Shown one piece after another: positions 5,616 through 13,531 of a stretch of DNA of 16,990 bases. A model generated the notes under the pieces. The model worked only from the letters and a program-made list of their open reading frames with translations, was not told the origin of the DNA and made no database searches. The DNA is taken from NCBI GenBank assembly GCA_004296815.1, contig SCVT01000402.1:1-16990 (forward strand). The letters are read 5' to 3'. The first letter of the stretch is position 1. Every line of letters begins with the position of its first letter. The position numbers and the translations under genes are program-made. Source of the DNA: Reyranella sp. (lineage in GTDB: Bacteria > Pseudomonadota > Alphaproteobacteria > Reyranellales > Reyranellaceae).

Positions 5616-7241
5616 TCAAACCCCGATCGTGGTGAGGTCCTGGAACCAGTGCTGCGCCTGGATGTAGGACTTCACCTTCGGTGACAGCGCATGCGGGTTG
5701 GTGTCGTGGACCACCCAGATCAGCACGGCATCGTCCACGACCTTTTCGTGGACCTTGGCCATGATCGCGTCCTGCTTCGCCGGATCGAAGGTGGCCAGCG
5801 CCTCGTCGATGAGCTTGTCGACCTCGGGGCTCGCATAGTTGCTCCAGTTCACGCCGACCGGCGCGGCCTGGTTCGAGGCGAAGAAGCGCGTGAAGGCGTA
5901 GAGCGGATCCGACGTCACGTAGGCGATGTTGTTGGCGGTGACGTCCTTGTTCATCTCAGCCTTGGCGCCGGCGCGCCAGGCCGTGTAGAGCGCCTCGAGC
6001 TCGACGACCTTGAACTCGAGGTCGATGTAGACCTCCTTGAACATCTCCTGGATCGCCTCGTTCATCGGCAGCGACAGCATCTGGCCGGTGCCGCCCGAGG
6101 CCACCACAAACTTGGTCTTCAGCGGCTGGGCCTTGCTGAAACCGGCGGCGCTCATCAGCGTGCGGGCCTGGTCGGGCGCGTACTTGATCTCGAAGCTGGG
6201 CTTGCCGAACCACGGGCTGGTCCGGTCGACCTGGCCGAAGGCGGGCTGGGCGAGGCCGCCCAGGAGCTGGACGATGGCGTTGCGGTCGATGGCGAGGTTG
6301 GCGGCCTTGCGGAGGCGGATGTCGGTCCAGGGCGAGCCGGGCAGCATGGAAGGATGATAGTTCCAGACGTGCGGCGTCACGTTCTGGACGATCTTCATGC
6401 CGCCCTTGGTCAGGCGATCGACGGCGTCGGGCGGCGGTGTCTCGATCAGGTCGACGGTGCCTGAAAGAAGCGCGGCGGTGCGGGTCGCGGCTTCGGGGGC
6501 CACGATCAGCACCATGCGGTCGGCCTTGGGAATGCGCTTGGGGTTCCAGTAGGCCTCGTTCTTGACCAGCTCGGCGCGCTCGCGCGGCACCAGGCGGGCG
6601 AGCTTGAACGGGCCGGTGCCCGACGGCTCCGAGGCGACCTTGTTCCAGTCCTTGCCCATCTTCTCCCACTGGGCGGGGCTGCAGACCAGGAACCAGAGCA
6701 TCTGGTAGGGGAAGAGCGCGTCGACCACCTTGGTCTTCACCTCGACCGTCATGTCGTCGATCTTCCGGTAGCTCGCGACCGAGGGGAGCCGCGGGCGGAC
6801 CTGCGAGGCCTGGCGCTGATCGAATTGCGGGCTCTTGGTGTCGAACACCTTGTCGAAGTTCCAGATCACCGAGTCGGCGGTGAGGGCCGAGCCATCGTGG
6901 AACTTCACGCCGGGCCGCAGCTTGAAGACCCAGAGGGTCTTGTCGGCGTCGTCGACCTTCCACTCGGTGGCGAGCCCCGGGATCAGTTTGCCGGGCTTGT
7001 CGGAGATATCCATTTCCCAGGCGACCAGCGGGTCGTAGAGCGTGTAGCCGGTGAACTTGTAGGCGCCGGCGCCGCGGTCGGGCTGGCCGGTGGTGAGCGG
7101 CACGTCGGCCATCGAGATGCCGAAGCGCACGACCTTCTCCTGGGCCTGCGCCGGCGTCGCGATGCCGCCGATCGGGAGCGCCAGAGCGCTCGCGCCCGCG
7201 AGCAATGAACGCCGAGAGACCCTGTGCTTGTGGTCGTTCAT
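5616..7241 (-). CDS. ABC transporter family 5 substrate-binding protein, Tat-exported
   Basis: Periplasmic receptor of a dipeptide/oligopeptide/nickel-type ABC importer (SBP_bac_5), 541 residues. The N-terminus is a twin-arginine signal (VSRRSLLAG, Arg10-Arg11, then a hydrophobic run and AQA-Q cleavage near residue 33). The mature part shows the family features GVKFHDGS, EPSGTGPFK, PEAATRTAALL and RKAANLAIDR. The start at 7241 is supported by AGGAG directly upstream in the gap after the amidase; the longer reading frame that begins at 7319 would overlap the amidase and bury the signal peptide. It is the last gene of the small-subunit/amidase operon, 16 bp after the amidase stop. It is clearly paralogous to the Sec-exported protein at 8997-10601, down to the shared C-terminal motif QxWFQDLTxI, so both probably serve the same permease. 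The ligand is unknown. Confidence 0.95.
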   Translation of the reverse strand: MNDHKHRVSRRSLLAGASALALPIGGIATPAQAQEKVVRFGISMADVPLTTGQPDRGAGAYKFTGYTLYDPLVAWEMDISDKPGKLIPGLATEWKVDDADKTLWVFKLRPGVKFHDGSALTADSVIWNFDKVFDTKSPQFDQRQASQVRPRLPSVASYRKIDDMTVEVKTKVVDALFPYQMLWFLVCSPAQWEKMGKDWNKVASEPSGTGPFKLARLVPRERAELVKNEAYWNPKRIPKADRMVLIVAPEAATRTAALLSGTVDLIETPPPDAVDRLTKGGMKIVQNVTPHVWNYHPSMLPGSPWTDIRLRKAANLAIDRNAIVQLLGGLAQPAFGQVDRTSPWFGKPSFEIKYAPDQARTLMSAAGFSKAQPLKTKFVVASGGTGQMLSLPMNEAIQEMFKEVYIDLEFKVVELEALYTAWRAGAKAEMNKDVTANNIAYVTSDPLYAFTRFFASNQAAPVGVNWSNYASPEVDKLIDEALATFDPAKQDAIMAKVHEKVVDDAVLIWVVHDTNPHALSPKVKSYIQAQHWFQDLTTIGV

Positions 7242-7257
7242 CTTGTTCTCCTGGAGG

Positions 7258-8655
7258 TCAGAGTTGGGGACGGCGCTGGCGCCACGGCGTCGCGCGTTCG
7301 TAGGCGGCGCCCGCGGCAAAGACGCTGGCTTCGTCGAACGCCCGGCCCGCGAGCTGGAAGGCGAGCGGCATGCCGTCGGCGCCGAAGCCGCAGCACACCG
7401 TGGCCGCCGGCTGGCCGGTGACGTTGAACGGCATGGTAAGCGAGGGCTTGCCGAGGAAATGGAAGATCTGCTGCGGCTCCTCGAAGATCTCCGGGGCGCC
7501 CCAGTGGTTGGCCGTCATCACCAGGTCGTAGCCGCGCATCGCCTCGCGCGTGTCCTGGTGCAGCTTGCGGCGGAAGCGCAGCGCCGAGATGTACTGCTCG
7601 GCCGAAATGAAGGCACCGAGCTGGAAACGCCGCCGCGTCGTGTAGCCGAACTTCTCCGGCCGCTCGATCACGTCGCGGCGATGGATGGCGTGTGCCTCGG
7701 TGGTGATGATGACGCGGCCGCAGATGTGATAGTCGCGCACGTCGGGAAACGTGACGTCCTCGACGACGGCGCCGACGTCGCGGAACACGCGGACCGCGTC
7801 TTCCATGCCCTTCGCCATGTCCGGCGAGAGCTGGCCGTCCGGCCCCTCGTACCATTCGCGCGCCAACGCGATGCGCATGCCCTTGATCGGCCGTTGCGCG
7901 GCGGCGCCGTAGTCCACCTTCTCCGTCTTGGCCGAGCCCTGGTCGTTCGGGTCGTGGCCCGCCAGCGCGCCCAGGATCAGGGCGCAATCCTCGGTCGTCC
8001 AGGCGAGCGGGCCTGCGGTGTCGAGGCTGAAAGCGAGCGGAAAGATGCCGCAGCGGCTCACCAATCCATAGGTCGGCTTGATGCCCGCCGTGGCGCAGTA
8101 GCCCGCGGGATTGCGGATCGAGCCGCCGGTGTCGGACCCCATCGCGCCCATGCAGAGCGCCGCCGCCACCGCCGCGCCCGAGCCGCTCGAGGAGCCGCCG
8201 GGCTGATATTTGGTGTTCCAGGGGTTGAGCACCGGCGGGAAGGGTTGGTCGGGCGTCATCGCGCCATTGGCGAATTCGTGCGTGCCGAGCTTGCCCAGCA
8301 TCACCGCGCCCGCTTCCTTGAGCTTGCGCACCGATGCGGCATCGATCGCGGGCACGTAGTCGATCTTGAGATGCGAGTGGCCGGTCGTCTTGACGCCGGC
8401 CGTCTCGTAGATGTCCTTCAGGGCGAGCGGGATGCCGTGCAGCGGTCCGCGCCGCAGCCCGCCCTGCATCTCCATGTCGGCCTGGCGCGCGGCGTTGCGC
8501 GCGTCATCGGCGGTGACGGCGACGTAGCTTGCGATCTTGTGATCGACCGCAGCGATGCGGGTGAGAAAGGCATCGGTCAGTGCCGTCGATGTGAGCTCGC
8601 CGCGCGCCATCAGGCGTCCGGCCTCGGCGATGCCGAGGGTCGTGAGATCGGTCAT
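7258..8655 (-). CDS. Amidase-signature family amidohydrolase
   Basis: Cytosolic amidase of the amidase-signature superfamily (GatA, AtzE, FAAH, malonamidase), 465 residues. The Ser-cisSer-Lys triad is complete: Lys80 (LALKD), cis-Ser155 (PGGSSSGSG) and nucleophile Ser179 (GSDTGGSIRNP). The 75- and 24-residue spacings equal those of FAAH (142, 217, 241). There is no signal peptide. SD AGGGG lies 6 nt before the ATG. Nine bases separate it from the upstream 64-residue GatC/AtzG-like protein, and 16 bp from the downstream solute-binding protein, so the three are almost certainly co-transcribed. The small upstream subunit and the lack of GatB argue for a catabolic amidase of the AtzE kind rather than tRNA amidotransferase. 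The substrate is presumably a compound imported by the neighbouring ABC system. Confidence 0.95.
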   Translation of the reverse strand: MTDLTTLGIAEAGRLMARGELTSTALTDAFLTRIAAVDHKIASYVAVTADDARNAARQADMEMQGGLRRGPLHGIPLALKDIYETAGVKTTGHSHLKIDYVPAIDAASVRKLKEAGAVMLGKLGTHEFANGAMTPDQPFPPVLNPWNTKYQPGGSSSGSGAAVAAALCMGAMGSDTGGSIRNPAGYCATAGIKPTYGLVSRCGIFPLAFSLDTAGPLAWTTEDCALILGALAGHDPNDQGSAKTEKVDYGAAAQRPIKGMRIALAREWYEGPDGQLSPDMAKGMEDAVRVFRDVGAVVEDVTFPDVRDYHICGRVIITTEAHAIHRRDVIERPEKFGYTTRRRFQLGAFISAEQYISALRFRRKLHQDTREAMRGYDLVMTANHWGAPEIFEEPQQIFHFLGKPSLTMPFNVTGQPAATVCCGFGADGMPLAFQLAGRAFDEASVFAAGAAYERATPWRQRRPQL

Positions 8656-8664
8656 GTCGTGCCC

Positions 8665-8859
8665 CTATTCGTCGGCACGAAAGACGAGCGGCGGCTCCGC
8701 GGCCCATGCCCAGCGCTGGGGGATGCGCTCCATCAAACCCAGCAATCCGACATAGCCCTTGTGCAGGTGCCCGATGTCCTCCTCGGTCAAGGTGAGACCG
8801 GTCAGCGCGGCGCGCGCACGAAACTCCTCGAGCGTCGGCGCCTTGATCGACGATGGCAT
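8665..8859 (-). CDS. Small GatC/AtzG-like protein preceding the amidase (64 aa)
   Basis: A 64-residue acidic protein encoded immediately upstream of the amidase. Its layout resembles the small GatC-like partners of amidases such as AtzG (DUF4089): a first helix (LEEFRARAALTGL, residues 10-22), a second helix (TEEDIGHLHKGYVGLLGLMERI, split about 25-46), then a Pro-rich tail ending in EPPLVFRADE. In GatC and AtzG this tail wraps around the amidase. This is inference from pattern and context, not a profile hit. The start at 8859 is preferred over the ATG at 8883 because GGAGGG (8869-8864) lies just upstream of it and nothing resembles an SD before 8883. It is the first gene of the minus operon and faces the shared control region. 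Confidence 0.75.
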   Translation of the reverse strand: MPSSIKAPTLEEFRARAALTGLTLTEEDIGHLHKGYVGLLGLMERIPQRWAWAAEPPLVFRADE

Positions 8860-8996
8860 GCATCCCTCCGCATCGTTGATCATGCAATCGACATGCCGCG
8901 CGCCTCGCGACGCATCGGCGGTCGTTGGCTTGACGCTTGCATGACTCCGGTCGCGAGCGCGTCCCGTCGGGAAGCGTCGATACGGAGGAACAGCGG
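8860..8996. promoter_or_regulatory. Shared divergent control region of the amidase and transporter operons
   Basis: The 137 bp between the start codons of the small-subunit gene and the second solute-binding protein must promote both operons. Seen: an 8-bp inverted pair CTCGCGAC (8904-8911) and GTCGCGAG (8950-8957), separated by 38 bp, each containing the palindrome TCGCGA; a -35-like TTGACG at 8930-8935 between them on the plus strand, with no good -10 box at the expected distance; and a short palindrome TCCCG-T-CGGGA (8962-8972). The ribosome-binding sites are GGAGGG (minus, 8869-8864) and GGAGGAA (plus, 8984-8990). The arrangement would suit a repressor or activator acting on both operons, but no regulator gene lies in the window. 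Confidence 0.42.
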
Positions 8997-10601
8997 ATGT
9001 TCAAAGGTCTTCGCGTCGCAGCCATCGGGCTCGGTGTTCTCGCAGCGACGGCAATGCCTGCCTTCTCGCAAGGCACTCTGCGCATCGGCATGACAGCCGC
9101 CGACATTCCCCAGACGACGGGACAGCCCGATCAAGGATTCGAGGGCTTCCGGTTCGCGGGCTACACGATCTACGACGCGTTGGTGAACTGGGACCTGTCG
9201 AAGGCCGACACGATCGCCGACATCAAGCCCGGCCTCGCCGTTTCATGGGCGCCGGTCGAGGGCGAGCCGACCAAATGGACCTTCAAGCTGCGCGAGGGCG
9301 TCAAGTTCCACGACGGCTCCGACTTCGATGCCGACGCCGTCGTGTGGAACCTCGAGAAGCTGCTGAACGACAAGTCACCGCAGTTCGACCGCAAGCAGCT
9401 CGCGCAGGCGCGCGCCCGCATCCCGACGCTGGTCGGCTACCGCGCGGTCGACAAGTACACGGTCGAGCTCACGACACGCATCGTGAATTCGCTGTTCCCC
9501 TACGACATGTCCTACATCTTCTTCTCGAGCCCGGCGAACTTCGAGAAGCAGGGCCGCGACTGGGCGAAGGTCGCCCTGCAGCCATCGGGCACCGGCCCCT
9601 TCAAGGTCGACCGCGTCGTGCCGCGCGAGCGCATGGAGCTGTCGCGCTTCGACGGCTACTGGGACAAGGCCCGCGTGCCGAAGCTCGACAAGGTGATCCT
9701 GTTTCCGATGCCGGAGGCCGCGACCCGCACCGCCGCGCTGCTCGCGGGCCAGGTCGACTGGATCGAGGTGCCCGCACCCGACGCCATCCCGCGCCTCAAG
9801 CAGGGCGGCATGAGCATCGTCACCAACAAATATCCGCACAACTGGGCCTACCAGCCCAGCATGGTCGAGGGCTCGCCGTGGACCGACATCCGCGTGCGCA
9901 AGGCCGCCAACCTGGCGATTGACCGCGCCGGCCTCAACAAGCTGCTGGGCGGCCTGATGATCGAGTCGAAGGGTGTGGTCTATCCGGGCCATCCCTGGTT
10001 CGGCTCGCCGAGCTTCGACATCAAGTACGACCCGGCCGCGGCCAAGAAGCTGCTGGCGGAGGCCGGCTACAGCGCGACCAAGAAGCCCAAGATCAAGATC
10101 GCGATCTCGACCTCGGGCTCGGGTCAGATGCTGCCGCTGCCGATGAACGAATATGTGCAGGAGAACCTGAACGCCGTTGGCTTCGATGCCTCCTTCGAGG
10201 TCATGGAATGGAATGCGCTGGTCACCTTCGCCTTCCAGCCTGTCACCGGCGACGCTGCCAGCAAGGCGGGCGTCAACGGCATCAACATCAGCCGTGCCAC
10301 GGTCGATCCCTACTCGGCTTTCATGCGCCTCTACCATTCGAGCTTCGTGCCGCCGGCGGGCGCCAACTGGGGCATCCTGAAGGATCCGAAGATCGACGAG
10401 ATGATCAACGCGGCGCACACGAGCTTCGACAAGGCGGCACAGACCAAGGCGCTGGCCGACGTCCACAGCTACATCGTCGACCAGTCCTACTGGGTCTACA
10501 TCGCCCACGATCTCAACCCGCGCGCGATGAACCCCAAGGTGAAGGGCTTCGTGCAGGCCCAAAGCTGGTTCCAGGATCTGACGCCGATCTCGATGCAGTG
10601 A
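8997..10601 (+). CDS. ABC transporter family 5 substrate-binding protein, Sec-exported
   Basis: Periplasmic receptor of the peptide/nickel-type importer encoded downstream; 534 residues, family SBP_bac_5. The N-terminus is a Sec signal (MFKGLR, hydrophobic residues about 7-21, AFS-Q cleavage near 24) with no twin arginine. The family motif GVKFHDGS, the QPSGTGPFK block, PEAATRTAALL and RKAANLAIDR are all present. The start at 8997 is set by GGAGGAA (8984-8990) with a 6-nt spacer; a longer in-frame start at 8937 would mask the signal. It leads the transporter operon, with 29 bp before the first permease. It shares many blocks with the Tat-exported protein at 5616-7241 (GQPD, GSPWTDIR, GQMLxLPMNE, QxWFQDLTxI), showing an ancient duplication. 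Gene dosage and position suggest this copy is the main receptor. Confidence 0.95.
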   Translation: MFKGLRVAAIGLGVLAATAMPAFSQGTLRIGMTAADIPQTTGQPDQGFEGFRFAGYTIYDALVNWDLSKADTIADIKPGLAVSWAPVEGEPTKWTFKLREGVKFHDGSDFDADAVVWNLEKLLNDKSPQFDRKQLAQARARIPTLVGYRAVDKYTVELTTRIVNSLFPYDMSYIFFSSPANFEKQGRDWAKVALQPSGTGPFKVDRVVPRERMELSRFDGYWDKARVPKLDKVILFPMPEAATRTAALLAGQVDWIEVPAPDAIPRLKQGGMSIVTNKYPHNWAYQPSMVEGSPWTDIRVRKAANLAIDRAGLNKLLGGLMIESKGVVYPGHPWFGSPSFDIKYDPAAAKKLLAEAGYSATKKPKIKIAISTSGSGQMLPLPMNEYVQENLNAVGFDASFEVMEWNALVTFAFQPVTGDAASKAGVNGINISRATVDPYSAFMRLYHSSFVPPAGANWGILKDPKIDEMINAAHTSFDKAAQTKALADVHSYIVDQSYWVYIAHDLNPRAMNPKVKGFVQAQSWFQDLTPISMQ

Positions 10602-10630
10602 TGTCCCAGTAAAGCAGGGAGCCGACGCCC

Positions 10631-11584
10631 ATGCTGCTCTACGCCCTGAGGCGGCTGATCTACCTGGTTCCGGTCGCCTTCGGCGTATCGCTGCTGGTCT
10701 TCGGTCTCGTCCATCTCGCGCCCGGTGATCCGATCTCGGCGATCGTGCCGCCGGATGCGCCGAAGGAAGTCGTCGACAAGCTCAAGGAGTATTACGGCTT
10801 CGACAAGCCGCTGCCGGTCCAGTACCTGCGCTGGCTCGGCGTGACGCTGACCGGCGATCTCGGCACGTCGATCGGCACCGGCCGGTCGGTGGCCCAGGAA
10901 GTGGGCAGCGCCTTCGGCAACACCATCATCCTCGCGATCGCCGCCACGCTGTTCGCCTTCACCCTCGCGGTCATCCTCGGCACATCGGCCGCCTATGCGA
11001 AGTCGCGCATCGTCGACCGGCTGGTGACGTCGATCTCGCTGGTCGGCGTCAGCATCCCGCACTTCTGGCTGGCCATCGTGTTGGTCATCATCTTCGCCGT
11101 CGAGCTCGGCGCGCTGCCGCCCATGGGCATCGGCCCGGAGAACTCGACCGGCTGGCGGTTCGACCGGGCGCACCTCGCTCATATGGTCCTGCCCACGATC
11201 GCGCTGTCGGTGATCCCGCTCGGTGTTGTCACCCGCACGGTCCGCTCCACGGTCAAAGAAACGCTCAGTATGGAGTTCGTGACGGCGCTGCAGGCCAAGG
11301 GCATGCGCGACAGCCGCATTCTTTTCCATGTGCTCAAGAACGCGGCGCCGACATGCCTCGCCGTCATGGGCCTGCAGGCCGGCAACCTGATCGGCGGCTC
11401 GATCCTTATCGAGACGGTGTTCGCTTGGCCGGGCACCGGCTTCCTGCTCAACAGCGCCATCTTCCGCCGCGACCTGCCGATCCTGCAAGGCACGACTCTG
11501 GTGCTCGCGGGCTTCTTCATGCTGCTCAACCTGACCGTGGACATCATCCAGACCATGGTCGATCCGCGCATCAAGCGAGGCTGA
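10631..11584 (+). CDS. ABC transporter permease, DppB type
   Basis: Inner-membrane permease of a family 5 ABC importer, 317 residues. About six membrane segments are visible (near 9-29, 98-119, 134-158, 186-201, 240-262 and 285-310). The N-terminal LVFGLVHLAPGDP motif is characteristic of DppB/OppB/GsiC proteins. The cytoplasmic EAA-type coupling loop EFVTALQAKGMRDSRILFHVLKN falls at about 215-237 (quoted in family order; it contacts the ATPases), and the C-terminus ends in VDPRIK as usual. SD AGGGAG lies 9 nt before the ATG. It sits between its cognate receptor and the second permease (4 bp between genes). Substrate specificity cannot be read from the permease, so no dpp or opp symbol is given. 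Confidence 0.95.
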   Translation: MLLYALRRLIYLVPVAFGVSLLVFGLVHLAPGDPISAIVPPDAPKEVVDKLKEYYGFDKPLPVQYLRWLGVTLTGDLGTSIGTGRSVAQEVGSAFGNTIILAIAATLFAFTLAVILGTSAAYAKSRIVDRLVTSISLVGVSIPHFWLAIVLVIIFAVELGALPPMGIGPENSTGWRFDRAHLAHMVLPTIALSVIPLGVVTRTVRSTVKETLSMEFVTALQAKGMRDSRILFHVLKNAAPTCLAVMGLQAGNLIGGSILIETVFAWPGTGFLLNSAIFRRDLPILQGTTLVLAGFFMLLNLTVDIIQTMVDPRIKRG

Positions 11585-11588
11585 TCCG

Positions 11589-12497
11589 ATGGCCGTGCAA
11601 AGCCCCTCGCTCGATGTCGGTGGTGCCGTCCTGGTGGTGCCGAGGCCCGTTGCCGGCGGCCGCGGCTACTGGCAGTCGGTCGGTCGCCGCCTGCGCCGGG
11701 ATCCCGTGACGCTGGTCTGCGCCGGCATCCTTGTCGTTCTCGTCCTCGCTTCGATCTTCGCGCCCCTGCTGGGGCTCAACGATCCCTACAAGACCTCGAT
11801 GCTCCGCCGCCTATATCCGCTCGGCTCGCCCAACCATTGGCTGGGCACCGATGAGCTCGGCCGGGACATGTTCGCCCGGCTTATCTACGGCGGCCGGCTG
11901 TCGCTCTTCATGGGCGTCACGCCTGTCGTCTGCGCGTTGCTGATCGGCGGCATGCTCGGCATCACGGCGGGGTTCCTCGGCGGCAAGGTCAATATGGCGA
12001 TCATGCGCGTCATGGACGTGTTCTACGCCTTCCCGTCGGTGCTGCTCGCGATCTCGCTGTCGGGCGCCATGGGCGCGGGCACGGAGAACACGCTGCTGTC
12101 GCTCACCCTGGTGTTCATTCCGCCGATCTGCCGCGTGTCGGAGAGCGTCACCACCCAGGTGCGTGGCTTCGACTTCGTCGATGCCGCCAAGGCGTCCGGC
12201 GCATCGACGCTCACCATCGTGCGCGTCCACGTGCTGGGCAACGTGCTGGGCCCGATCCTGGTCTATTCGACGTCGCTGATCAGCGTCGCCATCATCCTCG
12301 CCGCGGGCCTCAGCTTCCTCGGACTCGGCGTCAAGCCGCCGGAACCGGAATGGGGCCTGATGCTGAACACGCTGCGCCAGGCGATCTATGTGAACCCGGT
12401 CCTCGCGGCGCTGCCCGGCGTGATGATCTTCATCACCTCGATCTGCTTCAATCTGATGAGCGATGGCCTGCGCGCGGCCATGGACGTGAAGGCCTGA
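11589..12497 (+). CDS. ABC transporter permease, DppC type
   Basis: Second inner-membrane permease, 302 residues, pairing with the DppB-type protein. It carries the family signature HWLGTDELGRDMFARLIYG (residues 83-101), the EAA-type loop FVDAAKASGASTLTIVRVHV (about 196-214) and FLGLGVKPPEPEWG (243-256), all typical of DppC/OppC/GsiD. The N-terminus has a cytoplasmic tail of about 39 residues, then the first membrane helix near 40-62, followed by about five more. The start at 11589 follows the previous stop by 4 bp, with a GAGG inside the end of the upstream gene acting as SD. Its stop overlaps the next start (TGATG at 12495-12499), so translation is coupled to the first ATPase. Confidence 0.95.
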   Translation: MAVQSPSLDVGGAVLVVPRPVAGGRGYWQSVGRRLRRDPVTLVCAGILVVLVLASIFAPLLGLNDPYKTSMLRRLYPLGSPNHWLGTDELGRDMFARLIYGGRLSLFMGVTPVVCALLIGGMLGITAGFLGGKVNMAIMRVMDVFYAFPSVLLAISLSGAMGAGTENTLLSLTLVFIPPICRVSESVTTQVRGFDFVDAAKASGASTLTIVRVHVLGNVLGPILVYSTSLISVAIILAAGLSFLGLGVKPPEPEWGLMLNTLRQAIYVNPVLAALPGVMIFITSICFNLMSDGLRAAMDVKA

Positions 12498-13531
12498 TGG
12501 ACACGCTGGCCCCTGTCGCCGATCGTGGCGGTCCCGCCCAGCCGCTCCTGCTTGCGACCGGCCTGCGCAAGCACTTCCCAATTCCCGGCGGCCTGTTCGG
12601 TCGCGCCACCAGGGTCGTGCGCGCCGTCGATGATCTCACTTTGTCGGTTGCCAAGGGCGAGACGCTGGGCGTCGTGGGTGAGTCGGGCTGCGGCAAGTCC
12701 ACGGTGGCCCGCCTGCTGATCCGCCTGCTCCAGCCCGACCGTGGGACGATGGTTCTCGATGGAGATCCTGTCGACGAGCCGCACGGCATCACGGTGAACG
12801 AGTTGCGCCGCAATGTGCAGATGGTGTTCCAGGACAGCTACGCCTCGCTCAACCCGCGCCTCACCATCGCCGAGACGCTGGCTTTCGCGCCCAAGGCGCA
12901 TGGGCTGCCGGCCAACGAAGCGCGCGACCGGGTGCGCGATCTCCTGTCCAAGGTCGGCCTCGATCCCGCGAGCTACGCCGACCGTTATCCGCACGAACTG
13001 TCGGGAGGCCAGCGCCAGCGCGTCAACATCGCGCGTGCGCTGGCACTCCGGCCGCGGCTGATCATCCTCGACGAGGCGGTGTCGGCGCTCGACAAGTCGG
13101 TCGAGGCGCAGGTGCTGAACATGCTGGTCGACCTCAAGAAGGAGCTCGGCCTCACCTACGTCTTCATCAGCCACGACCTGAACGTCGTGCAGTATCTCAG
13201 CGACCGCGTGCTGGTCATGTATCTCGGCAAGATCGTCGAGCTGGGCCCGGTGGAGGCGATCTACGGCGATCCGCAGCATCCCTATACGCGGGCGCTGCTC
13301 TCGGCCCGTCCGTCGATGGACCCGCGCAGGCGCACGAAGGAAGCGCCGATCCAGGGCGACCCGCCCAACCCGATCAACCCGCCCTCGGGCTGCCGCTTCC
13401 GGACACGCTGCCCCTATGCCGAGGATATCTGCGCCAAGGTCGAGCCGCTGCTCGCCGATACCGGCGCGCAGTCGGTGGCCTGCCACATGCGTGTTCCCGG
13501 CTCGGGCCACTCCAAGGCGGTGGCGGCATGA
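12497..13531 (+). CDS. ABC transporter ATP-binding protein, DppF type
   Basis: Cytosolic ATPase subunit, 344 residues. Walker A GESGCGKST (61-69), Q-loop Gln112 (FQDSYASLNPR), signature LSGGQ (168-172), Walker B ending Asp192-Glu193 (DEAVSALD) and switch His226 are all present, so it should be active. The C-terminal oligopeptide/dipeptide domain carries four cysteines (299, 305, 312, 329) in the C-x5-C-x6-C-x16-C arrangement that binds an iron-sulfur cluster in some family members. The start at 12497 overlaps the permease stop by one base; the longer frame from 12350 overlaps the permease and is rejected. The DppF-type gene precedes the DppD-type gene here, the reverse of the classic dpp order. 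Confidence 0.95.
   Translation: MDTLAPVADRGGPAQPLLLATGLRKHFPIPGGLFGRATRVVRAVDDLTLSVAKGETLGVVGESGCGKSTVARLLIRLLQPDRGTMVLDGDPVDEPHGITVNELRRNVQMVFQDSYASLNPRLTIAETLAFAPKAHGLPANEARDRVRDLLSKVGLDPASYADRYPHELSGGQRQRVNIARALALRPRLIILDEAVSALDKSVEAQVLNMLVDLKKELGLTYVFISHDLNVVQYLSDRVLVMYLGKIVELGPVEAIYGDPQHPYTRALLSARPSMDPRRRTKEAPIQGDPPNPINPPSGCRFRTRCPYAEDICAKVEPLLADTGAQSVACHMRVPGSGHSKAVAA

Noticed and set aside
7090..9093. A 667-codon plus-strand open frame opposite the first solute-binding protein and the amidase
   Set aside because: Antisense shadow produced by high third-position GC. The product is Arg/His/Val/Leu-rich low-complexity protein with no recognisable domain, while the minus-strand genes have full motifs and ribosome-binding sites.
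9375..10562. A 395-codon minus-strand open frame opposite the second solute-binding protein
   Set aside because: Antisense shadow without domain signatures; the plus-strand protein is unambiguous.
12386..13510. A 374-codon minus-strand open frame opposite the first ATPase
   Set aside because: Antisense shadow of a gene with complete Walker motifs.
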